Source: Gemmatimonadota bacterium | GTDB taxonomy: Bacteria; Gemmatimonadota; Gemmatimonadetes; JACCXV01; JAHWKZ01 | Assembly: GCA_030641505.1 (NCBI GenBank) | Contig: DAOWHI010000173.1 | Span: forward strand, 1-13,513 | Direction of reading: 5' to 3' | Length of the DNA: 13,513 nucleotides | Shown here: in pieces, positions 7,628 through 13,513 of the stretch | Position numbering within the stretch: position 1 is the first letter of the stretch | How the letters are laid out: the number at the start of each line of letters is the position of its first letter | The notes under the pieces: generated by a model | Database searches by the model: none | Told to the model about the DNA's origin: nothing | The model's input: only the letters and a program-made list of their open reading frames with translations | Translations under genes and position numbers: made by a program

Positions 7628-9268
7628 TTAACTTGGTGGCCGTGCCGCCCGGTAGCGGTGGATCAGCGCATTGGTTGAGCTGTCGTGGGCGAGTGTCGGT
7701 TCCGCCGGTTCCTCCAGCTCGCTGGCGATCTGCCTGGCCAACACCTTCCCGAGTTCGACGCCCCATTGGTCAAACGAGTTGACGCGCCATATCGACCCCT
7801 GCACGAAAACTTTGTGCTCGTAGAGCGCGATCAACGCGCCCAATAACGCGGGTGAGAGCCGCGTGCCGAGAATCACGTTCGTGGGTCGGTTGCCAGGGAA
7901 GGTGCGGTGCGGGATCTGGGATTCCGTCACTCCCTCAGCGCCGACTTCGTCGGTGGTTTTCCCGAACGCCAGCGCCTCGGCTTGTGCGAACAGGTTGGCG
8001 GTCAAAAGATCGTGGTGTCGACCGCTAGGGTTCAACGGCTCGAGAAAACCGATCAGGTCACAGGGCACGAGCTTGGTACCCTGGTGGATCAGCTGATAGA
8101 ACGCGTGTTGCCCGTCGGTTCCAGGCTCGCCCCATACGATCGGACCGGTCTGATAATCGACCTGTGACCCGTCGAGGTCGACTCGCTTGCCGTTGCTCTC
8201 CATGTCGAGTTGCTGCAGGTAGGCCGGCAGCCGGGCCAGATAGGTGTCGTAGGGCAGCACGGCGTACGATTCAGCGCCAAAGAAATCGTTGTACCAGATG
8301 CCCAACAGTCCAAGGAGAACGGGCAGGTTGTGGTCGAGCGGTGCGCTCCGGAAGTGGTCGTCCATAGCCCGGAAGCCGGCGAGGAACTGGGCGAATTGCT
8401 CCGGCCCGATGGCGATCATCAGCGACAACCCGATCGCCGAGTCGATCGAGTATCGTCCGCCGACCCAATCCCAGAAACCGAACATGTTATCGGTATCGAT
8501 ACCGAACCGACGCACCTCTTCAGCGTTGGTCGACAACGCCACGAAGTGGCGCGCCACGGCGTCTCGATCGCCAAGCGCGGTGAGCAGCCACGCTCTCGCC
8601 GTTTTGGCGTTGGTGAGCGTCTCCAGCGTGGCGAAGCTCTTGGACGCAACGATGAACAGCGTCTCGGCCGGGTCGAGGTCACGCACGCTCTCGGCGAAGT
8701 CGGTGGCGTCGACGTTGGATACGAATCGATGCGTTAAGGCGCGATCGCTGTAGTGCCGAAGCGCGTCGTAGGCCATGACCGGGCCCAGGCTAGAGCCACC
8801 GATCCCGATGTTGACGACGTTCCGGATCGGTTTTCCGGTGTACCCTTTCCAGGAGCGATTCCGAACCTGGTTGGCGAACGCGGCCATCTGGTTGAGTACC
8901 CGATGGATCTTTGGCACCACGTTCTCGCCGTCGACGATGATCGAAGCATCGCGAGGCGCGCGGAGCGCGATGTGGAGAACGGGGCGATTCTCCGTCGTGT
9001 TGATTCGGTCGCCACGGAACATCGCGTTGATTCGTTCCGCTAGTGCAGCGGATTCCGCGAGTTCAAGGAGCAGTCCCAGAGTCTCCCTTGTAACGCGGTT
9101 CTTGGAGTAGTCTAGGTACAGACCCGCGGCTTCACCGACCAGCTGGTCGCCACGACCAGGGTCTTCGGCAAACAACGCCCGTAGATGGAGCTGCTCGATC
9201 TGCCTGAAGTGGGCTTCGAGTGCACGCCAAGCTGGAAGTTGCGTCAGGGAGGGTATGGTTTCGCTCAA
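7628..9268 (-). CDS. pgi: Glucose-6-phosphate isomerase
   Basis: A 546-residue cytoplasmic enzyme interconverting glucose 6-phosphate and fructose 6-phosphate in glycolysis and gluconeogenesis. Length matches the E. coli type (549). Motifs in order: IGIGGSSLGP (154-163), the phosphate-binding SKSFATLET (209-217), WVGGRYS (268-274), the catalytic glutamate E357 in LDMESNGK, catalytic H388 in GTDGQHAFYQLIHQG, and C-terminal GSIWRVNSFDQWGVELGK with lysine K508. All expected catalytic residues are present. The start is TTG at 9268. It aligns with the family N-terminus (PAWRALEAHF resembles the E. coli start region), has GAGG at 9274-9277 five bases before it, and no ATG or GTG in frame is available nearby upstream. 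It is followed by acnA on the same strand and is divergent from the outer-membrane protein gene, 39 bases apart. Confidence 0.97.
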   Translation of the reverse strand: MSETIPSLTQLPAWRALEAHFRQIEQLHLRALFAEDPGRGDQLVGEAAGLYLDYSKNRVTRETLGLLLELAESAALAERINAMFRGDRINTTENRPVLHIALRAPRDASIIVDGENVVPKIHRVLNQMAAFANQVRNRSWKGYTGKPIRNVVNIGIGGSSLGPVMAYDALRHYSDRALTHRFVSNVDATDFAESVRDLDPAETLFIVASKSFATLETLTNAKTARAWLLTALGDRDAVARHFVALSTNAEEVRRFGIDTDNMFGFWDWVGGRYSIDSAIGLSLMIAIGPEQFAQFLAGFRAMDDHFRSAPLDHNLPVLLGLLGIWYNDFFGAESYAVLPYDTYLARLPAYLQQLDMESNGKRVDLDGSQVDYQTGPIVWGEPGTDGQHAFYQLIHQGTKLVPCDLIGFLEPLNPSGRHHDLLTANLFAQAEALAFGKTTDEVGAEGVTESQIPHRTFPGNRPTNVILGTRLSPALLGALIALYEHKVFVQGSIWRVNSFDQWGVELGKVLARQIASELEEPAEPTLAHDSSTNALIHRYRAARPPS

Positions 9269-9273
9269 TGTCG

Positions 9274-9277
9274 CCTC
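9274..9277 (-). promoter_or_regulatory. Ribosome binding site supporting the TTG start of pgi
   Basis: The minus-strand reading is GAGG, five bases before TTG at 9268. It is short but well placed, and together with N-terminal similarity to the family it supports TTG initiation. Confidence 0.5.
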
Positions 9278-9307
9278 AACGTTATCGAAGCCATCCTTGC
9301 GGCGCTC

Positions 9308-10180
9308 ATGAAGGTCTCTAGTTTGCGGTTCGTGCGTTTACGCTATTCGATGATCATCGTGATGACGATCCTGCTGGTCGGCGAGCGGTCCGCTCAGGCC
9401 CAGCATCGACCGCTCCTAACGGAGGATCCGCTGCCGATCCGCCCCGGTCAGTTGTTGATAGAGACGGGAGTCAGCTACGAGCACCGCGCCAGGTTCCCGC
9501 TCTCAGGTCTGGAAGGCGATCTGATAGGGGTCCCGTACTTCGGCTTCAGCATGGGCCTAAGCTCGATTGCTGAGTTTCAGGTCGACTCGGGGTTCAACAT
9601 CTTGTTTGTCGACGCGGCGACAGAGGCACCGCTGGCCGAGAAACTCGACTTCACCGGCGACACAACTACCGATATCAATGATCCAGTAATAGCGACCAAG
9701 ATCTTGCTCCAGCAGGAAACCCGCCGCGCGCCGGCAATCGGTTTTCGCGTCGCTACTCGACTGCCGTCGGCCAGCAACGAAAACGGGCTCGGGAACGACA
9801 CCTTCGATTGGTTCGTCAGCTTGCTGGCTGGCAAGGACTTCGGGCGTACGCGAATCGTCGGGAACCTCGGTGCCGCCGTGCTTGCTCTCCCCACCGACGC
9901 GGCTCGTCAGAACGATGTGTTGACCGTCGCCGTTTCGATCACGCACCGGGCCAGTCGCACGATCGATCTCGTGGCCGAAGCCGGTGGTCGCGTTGACCTT
10001 AAGGGCGAGGCACCAGCCGGTACCGAAGATCGGGGGCAGGTTAGGCTGGGGGCCCGCTTTCGGTCCGACCCGATTCGCTTTGACGCCGGGACAATCATTG
10101 GGATGGGCGACAACGACCCCGAGTTTGGTTTGACGTTTGGCGTGACCTACGCGTTTGACGCGTTCAACCCCAGTAAGTAG
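9308..10180 (+). CDS. Exported protein, predicted outer-membrane beta-barrel (transporter-like)
   Basis: A 290-residue protein from ATG at 9308. Residues 1-31 form a signal peptide with a basic n-region (MKVSSLRFVRLR), hydrophobic core MIIVMTILLVG, and cleavage after SAQA before QHRPLL. The mature part shows alternating short amphipathic strands, many glycines, and an aromatic terminal strand (FGLTFGVTYAFD). Motifs such as RPGQLLIETGVSYEH and VATRLPSAS suggest the large group of putative outer-membrane transporter or Phenol_MetA_deg-like barrels; this is fold-level inference, not a family assignment. The frame stays open upstream to 9185, but that start would overlap pgi and bury the signal peptide, so I reject it. 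No good ribosome site precedes 9308; ATG at 9347 is an alternative but loses the basic n-region. The stop is three bases from the stop of convergent LVIVD copy 3. Confidence 0.8.
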   Translation: MKVSSLRFVRLRYSMIIVMTILLVGERSAQAQHRPLLTEDPLPIRPGQLLIETGVSYEHRARFPLSGLEGDLIGVPYFGFSMGLSSIAEFQVDSGFNILFVDAATEAPLAEKLDFTGDTTTDINDPVIATKILLQQETRRAPAIGFRVATRLPSASNENGLGNDTFDWFVSLLAGKDFGRTRIVGNLGAAVLALPTDAARQNDVLTVAVSITHRASRTIDLVAEAGGRVDLKGEAPAGTEDRGQVRLGARFRSDPIRFDAGTIIGMGDNDPEFGLTFGVTYAFDAFNPSK

Positions 10181-10183
10181 AGC

Positions 10184-12127
10184 TCAGCGCAGCGCGATCT
10201 CCTCCTCTTCGGGCAGGTCGAGCTTCATGATCCACAGTCCAGAGTTGGTGTCGATCGCGTACACATGTCCCTTGTGCCACATCGCGCCCCAGACGTTCGT
10301 GCTGTTGACCTGGTTCGGTTCGTATGTCTCGGTCGGATCGTTGGTCTGGGTCATGAAGTAATCGATCTCACGACCCTGTCGGTACAGATCACCGCGCAAC
10401 GGTCCGCCGGAAAGATCGATCGCCCGTAAGCCACGCTGGTAGTAACCAATGTACAGTATGTCGTCGTGCACCCAGAAGTTGTGGGTGCCGCCCTCGGGCA
10501 CCTCGTACTTGCCCACCTCGCGCGGTCTGAACGGATCCGAGACATCGATCACGTGCATGAATCCGCGCGGATCGCGGGGCGCGTCCGGGCTGTAACGACT
10601 GGGGAAGATCTCGTCGCCCAAGAAGACGTAGTTCTTCCACGGCCATGCCACGTGGGTGTTTCCGCTCGGGTAGTTTATGCGGCTCACGAATTGGGGCTCG
10701 GTCGGCGTGCCACCGGCGATCCCCTTACCGACGTCGATGATCACCAGCCCATCGTCCCAGTACGACAGGTACGCCAGCCCGTCGTCGATCCAGAGATCAT
10801 GGAGCGCCTTGCGTTTCGTATCGAGCCCCCAGCGTCCGACCTGCTTGGGATTCGTGGGATCGGATATGTCGAGGATGTGGACATCGCGGGTTCCGTCGTT
10901 GACCGCGTACACTAGGTCGCCCACCAGATAGGTATTGTGGATGCCGCCGGTCAGTCCATCGTAGAAATGGGTCAGGATCTCGGGATGCGCGGGGTCTGTG
11001 ATGTCGAGCGTGACGATGCCATTCTTACGGGGTAGATCGTTCTCGAGCGTGATCACGGCGACCGAAACGTCGTCGTTGACCTTGACGTCGTTCACGCGGC
11101 GCCCGGAGACGACGACCGAGTCAGTGAACACCGGGTTGGCCGGGTCGGTGACGTCATAGGCCCGCATCTGCGCACCAAACGATCCGAAGTACGCGTAATC
11201 GCGTCCGTCCTGACCTTCAAACACCCACAAGTCGCTAGTCCGAGCGGGCGAGGCGACGTGCCCGACCTTGAGCCAGCCGCCCTTGAGGTCGCGGGGCTCG
11301 ACCTCGATCGTCGTCGTAGCGTTACGATCGCCCATAGTGGCTGCGACCTGGTACGTCCCGGGGCTCTCGGCGACGAAGTAGTTGTCGGCCTCGACCGATG
11401 CCCCGCTCGGGCTTACCCACCAACGGGGATGAGAGACCTCGTTGTCGCCATCGGTCAGCCTGAGTTTGACCGCTTCGCCAGTGCGGGCGTGCGACCGGTC
11501 GGCCTTGAGGGACAATGAACCGTTGACGGGCGCGGCTACGGTGAGTGTGAGCTCGCGCGCCGTCTGCCCAGCACGGGCGACGAGCGTAGCGGTGCCAGGT
11601 TGGCCGAGGGTAAGCGTATGACCCGTGACTTGAAGGACGTTGGGGTTGCTCGATTCGAGCGTAACGGTGTGCGTCCACAGCTCGTTGCCGGTCGCGTCGA
11701 TGGCGACGGCGTCTACGTTGATGAACGAACCAGCCGGTAGCGGAGACTCGGGCGCGGCGATGCGTATATCCGCGGGGTCGCCGGGATCGACGATGACGAC
11801 GATGCGATCGATAAGTCGTTCTCCGTCTCCGTCTGTAACACCCTCGGCTGTGGCGCCGGCCACCGTCTCGCCGACATTGACCGCCTCAATGTTCCCGCGT
11901 TGATCGATCCGGGTGTTTTCCCAACCGGCAAACCAGCCCACGTCGGGTGGCGCAACCGGATTGTGCTCGGCGTCGAACGCCGCTAGCTGAAGCACCGCCG
12001 TCTCACCGACCTTCAATCGCAGCGTGTCGGGGGAGATCTCGATCCGAGCGATGCCCGCATCCTGAGCCTTGACCGTGGTGGCCAGTCCGAGCGAGAGCAG
12101 GGCAGTGAGCAAGAAACCGCGGGGCAT
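10184..12127 (-). CDS. Exported Ig-like / LVIVD-repeat beta-propeller protein, copy 3
   Basis: A complete 647-residue protein. The signal peptide is residues 1-21 (cleavage after TVKA, before QDAG). Three Ig-like modules occupy about 26-113, 119-198 and 202-277. The propeller (about 285-640) has LVIVD repeats: MRAYDVTDPANPV, IVTLDITDPAHPEI, VHILDISDPTNPKQV, DGLVIIDV and MHVIDVSDPFRPREV. Blade-leading residues are N346-D, H397-N, H443-D, T491-H492 and H549-N, in register with copy 2. The second half is nearly colinear with copy 2, with shared YLSYWDDGLVI, NTHVAW and LHDLWIDDG. ATG at 12127 is supported by AAGGAG at 12134-12139, six bases away. Copy 3 ends in an acidic tail (LPEEEEI) absent from copy 2. 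It is predicted periplasmic or exported with no membrane anchor. Role unknown; neighbours on both sides are transcribed from the opposite strand, so it is probably a single-gene transcript. Confidence 0.93.
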   Translation of the reverse strand: MPRGFLLTALLSLGLATTVKAQDAGIARIEISPDTLRLKVGETAVLQLAAFDAEHNPVAPPDVGWFAGWENTRIDQRGNIEAVNVGETVAGATAEGVTDGDGERLIDRIVVIVDPGDPADIRIAAPESPLPAGSFINVDAVAIDATGNELWTHTVTLESSNPNVLQVTGHTLTLGQPGTATLVARAGQTARELTLTVAAPVNGSLSLKADRSHARTGEAVKLRLTDGDNEVSHPRWWVSPSGASVEADNYFVAESPGTYQVAATMGDRNATTTIEVEPRDLKGGWLKVGHVASPARTSDLWVFEGQDGRDYAYFGSFGAQMRAYDVTDPANPVFTDSVVVSGRRVNDVKVNDDVSVAVITLENDLPRKNGIVTLDITDPAHPEILTHFYDGLTGGIHNTYLVGDLVYAVNDGTRDVHILDISDPTNPKQVGRWGLDTKRKALHDLWIDDGLAYLSYWDDGLVIIDVGKGIAGGTPTEPQFVSRINYPSGNTHVAWPWKNYVFLGDEIFPSRYSPDAPRDPRGFMHVIDVSDPFRPREVGKYEVPEGGTHNFWVHDDILYIGYYQRGLRAIDLSGGPLRGDLYRQGREIDYFMTQTNDPTETYEPNQVNSTNVWGAMWHKGHVYAIDTNSGLWIMKLDLPEEEEIALR

Positions 12128-12133
12128 GAGGCA

Positions 12134-12139
12134 CTCCTT
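12134..12139 (-). promoter_or_regulatory. Ribosome binding site of LVIVD copy 3
   Basis: The minus-strand reading is AAGGAG, six bases before ATG at 12127. A standard Shine-Dalgarno site that confirms the start. Confidence 0.75.
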
Positions 12140-12167
12140 GCTTGAATTCAGCGGTATCGACGATCAG

Positions 12168-12207
12168 TTGACTGGGGTCACCAATATCGTCCGATTGCGA
12201 TCGGGCG
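12168..12207 (+). promoter_or_regulatory. Possible promoter/operator region with hairpin between divergent genes
   Basis: The 128-base gap between LVIVD copy 3 and the hydrolase-OsmC gene must hold promoters for both directions. On the plus strand TTGACT (12168-12173) resembles a -35 box, with a poor -10 candidate TCCGAT 16 bases on. Overlapping it is an inverted repeat: CGTCCGAT (12188-12195), loop TGCG, ATCGGGCG (12200-12207). That is eight pairs including one G-T. No T-run follows, so it is not a terminator; an operator or a 5'-leader hairpin is possible. Evidence is pattern only. Confidence 0.25.
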
Positions 12208-12255
12208 TCACACGCTCAACGGGACGGTGTCGCACGACTGGATAGTTTCTTGGAC

Positions 12256-13464
12256 ATGCCGTCCGAAAAACTGACCTTTCCGGGAGCACTGTCTGCGGAG
12301 CTGGCGGCGCGGCTCGAACGTCCGACCGATGAGCCGATCGCCTACGCTCTGTTCGCCCACTGTTTCACGTGTTCCAAGGATCTCCGAGCGGTGCGAGAGA
12401 TCAGCCACACGCTGTGCGACGAAGGGTTCGCGGTGTTGCGCTTCGACTTTACGGGGTTGGGCGAGAGCGAGGGTGACTTTGCCGAATCCGACTTTTCGTC
12501 CAACATCGACGATCTGGTTGCTGCCGCGAATTACTTGCGGCGCGAGTACCGTGCGCCGGAACTGCTGATTGGCCACAGCTTGGGTGGAGCGGCGGTGCTC
12601 TTGGCGGCGTCCAGGATTCCCGAGACCAAAGCGGTGGCGACGATCGGCGCGCCCAGCGACACCAAGCATCTGAGAGCATCGCTGATTCGCACCGCGCCCG
12701 AATTGACGGCCGCAGATGAGGCCGAGGTCGAGCTCGAGGGCCGAAGGTTCAAGATCAAGCGCCAGCTCCTTGACGACCTCGAGGCGCAAGACGTGGAGCA
12801 GCGGTTGAGTGGGCTCAAGGTGCCGTTGCTTGTGCTCCACTCGCCAAGCGATGAGACCGTCGCGATCGAGCATGCTCGGCGGATCTACGATGCTGCCCGG
12901 CACCCTAAGAGCTTCGTATCGCTGGACGACGCTGATCACTTGCTGACAAAGCCGCGTGACGCGCGCTTCGTGGCCCGACTATTGGCGGCATGGTCGGCGC
13001 GCTACCTGGCGGCCGAGGATGTTGCCCACGTCACCAACCGAATCCCCGAAGGCACGGTCGAGGTTCGCGGCGGGCGCACGGGCTACGCGGTCGAGATCGA
13101 GACCGCGTCCCACCGGTTGGCGGCTGACGAGCCGATCGACGTCGGTGGTACCGACTCCGGTCCCAACCCGTACGAGCTCCTGCTGGGAGCGCTCGGCGCA
13201 TGCATCGCGATCACAGCCCGGCTCTACGCCGACCGCAAGGGTTGGCCGCTGACGCAGACGATCGTGCGTCTCGCTCATGACAAGATCCACGCCGAGGATT
13301 GTGCGGAGTGCGACACTGTCGAAGGGTTAGTCGATCGGATCGAGGTCGACATCGAGTTCCAAGGGTCGCTGTCGGATGGTCAACGAGCGCGACTGCAAGA
13401 GATCGCCGACCGTTGCCCGGTCCACCGTACGCTGACCTCTGAGATCGTGACCACAAAGCCGTGA
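12256..13464 (+). CDS. Bifunctional alpha/beta hydrolase - OsmC-family fusion protein
   Basis: A 402-residue fusion. Residues 1-250 form an alpha/beta hydrolase: the oxyanion-region signature AHCFTCSKD (34-42), nucleophile S108 in GHSLGG, acid D199 in HSPSDETV, and base H228 in DDADHLL. Residues about 258-400 form an OsmC/Ohr-like domain: SGPNPYELLLGALGAC with C316, and DRCPVHRTL with C387, the two redox cysteines that in OsmC/Ohr reduce organic hydroperoxides using thiol donors. An extra DCAEC (348-352) lies between. This two-domain architecture is known and annotated as a bifunctional protein; the substrate of the hydrolase half is not established. I chose ATG at 12256 (MPSEKLTFPG matches typical family N-termini) over TTG two codons earlier. 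No strong ribosome site is visible. Cytoplasmic, with no signal peptide. Its stop overlaps the next gene's GTG (GTGA), implying translational coupling. Confidence 0.93.
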   Translation: MPSEKLTFPGALSAELAARLERPTDEPIAYALFAHCFTCSKDLRAVREISHTLCDEGFAVLRFDFTGLGESEGDFAESDFSSNIDDLVAAANYLRREYRAPELLIGHSLGGAAVLLAASRIPETKAVATIGAPSDTKHLRASLIRTAPELTAADEAEVELEGRRFKIKRQLLDDLEAQDVEQRLSGLKVPLLVLHSPSDETVAIEHARRIYDAARHPKSFVSLDDADHLLTKPRDARFVARLLAAWSARYLAAEDVAHVTNRIPEGTVEVRGGRTGYAVEIETASHRLAADEPIDVGGTDSGPNPYELLLGALGACIAITARLYADRKGWPLTQTIVRLAHDKIHAEDCAECDTVEGLVDRIEVDIEFQGSLSDGQRARLQEIADRCPVHRTLTSEIVTTKP

Positions 13465-13513
13465 TCGTCGTATTCGACTGCGATGCAACGCTGTCGTCGG
13501 TCGAAGGCATCGA
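13461..13513 (+). CDS. HAD-superfamily phosphatase, SerB-like (5' fragment, cut by window edge)
   Basis: Only 17 codons are in the window. They read MIVVFDCDATLSSVEGI from GTG at 13461. FDCDATL is HAD motif I (DxDx[T/V]), with nucleophile D6 and acid/base D8, and the following SVEGI is typical of phosphoserine-phosphatase-like (SerB / HAD-IB) enzymes, which hydrolyse phosphoserine or a related phosphomonoester. Initiation overlaps the upstream stop (GTGA at 13461-13464), so the gene is translationally coupled to the hydrolase-OsmC gene. The superfamily call is firm on motif; the substrate is only a suggestion because the rest of the protein is outside the window. Confidence 0.75.
   Translation, partial: MIVVFDCDATLSSVEGI

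Noticed and set aside
9185..9307. N-terminal extension of the outer-membrane protein gene
   Set aside because: It would add 41 residues ahead of a clean signal peptide and overlap the start of pgi on the other strand; the extension reads like antisense pgi.
10181..10183. Bidirectional terminator between the outer-membrane gene and LVIVD copy 3
   Set aside because: Only three bases separate the stops and no stem followed by a T-run exists on either side; GAGCTC here is just a short palindrome.
12208..12939. A 243-codon open frame on the minus strand opposite the hydrolase-OsmC gene
   Set aside because: It lies wholly antisense to a gene with an intact catalytic triad and fusion architecture; its translation is rich in Arg and Gln and shows no recognisable domain. 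Long antisense frames are expected in GC-rich DNA.
1..13513. Mobile elements, CRISPR arrays, integrase sites at the tRNA, toxin-antitoxin or defence genes
   Set aside because: No transposase, integrase, direct repeat array, or repeated tRNA 3' end is visible, and base composition looks uniform throughout.

Overview
The window is GC-rich, densely packed bacterial chromosome. It looks like an aerobic Gram-negative organism: there is a complete aconitase, a glycolytic isomerase, three Sec-exported propeller proteins and a predicted outer-membrane barrel. Exported Ig-plus-LVIVD proteins in small paralogous sets make me think of Gemmatimonadota or a neighbouring environmental phylum, but that is a weak inference; no rRNA or other phylogenetic marker is present. 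I see no insertion sequence, phage gene, CRISPR array or plasmid function, and no gene-free stretch longer than about 130 bases.

Layout. (1) 1-1372, minus: a large exported protein with Ig-like domains followed by an LVIVD beta-propeller, cut by the left edge. (2) 1487-1562, plus: tRNA-Asn(GUU) with an encoded CCA. (3) 1564-2139, minus: a LOG-family nucleotide phosphoribohydrolase, ending one base from the tRNA CCA. (4) 2160-4055, minus: a second, complete Ig/LVIVD protein, 20 bases upstream of the LOG gene. (5) 4098-4811, plus: a six-helix membrane protein of unknown function. (6) 4808-7588 and 7628-9268, minus: aconitase A and glucose-6-phosphate isomerase, probably one transcript in the order pgi-acnA. 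(7) 9308-10180, plus: an exported, probably outer-membrane, protein. (8) 10184-12127, minus: the third Ig/LVIVD protein. (9) 12256-13464, plus: an alpha/beta hydrolase fused to an OsmC domain, coupled by a GTGA overlap to a HAD phosphatase that leaves the right edge.

How it fits together. The metabolic genes (pgi, acnA, LOG, hydrolase-OsmC, SerB-like HAD) are ordinary central or stress metabolism. The unusual component is the family of three exported propeller proteins. They share a signal-peptide junction, a three-Ig architecture, and a propeller whose histidines recur at identical spacing in every copy. Their physiological role is not evident from the sequence. They are the best candidate here for something poorly described, but I do not see a defined multi-gene system. 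Gene ends are extremely tight: one convergent pair shares a CTAG for both stop codons, another is separated by three bases, and several genes start with GTG or TTG.
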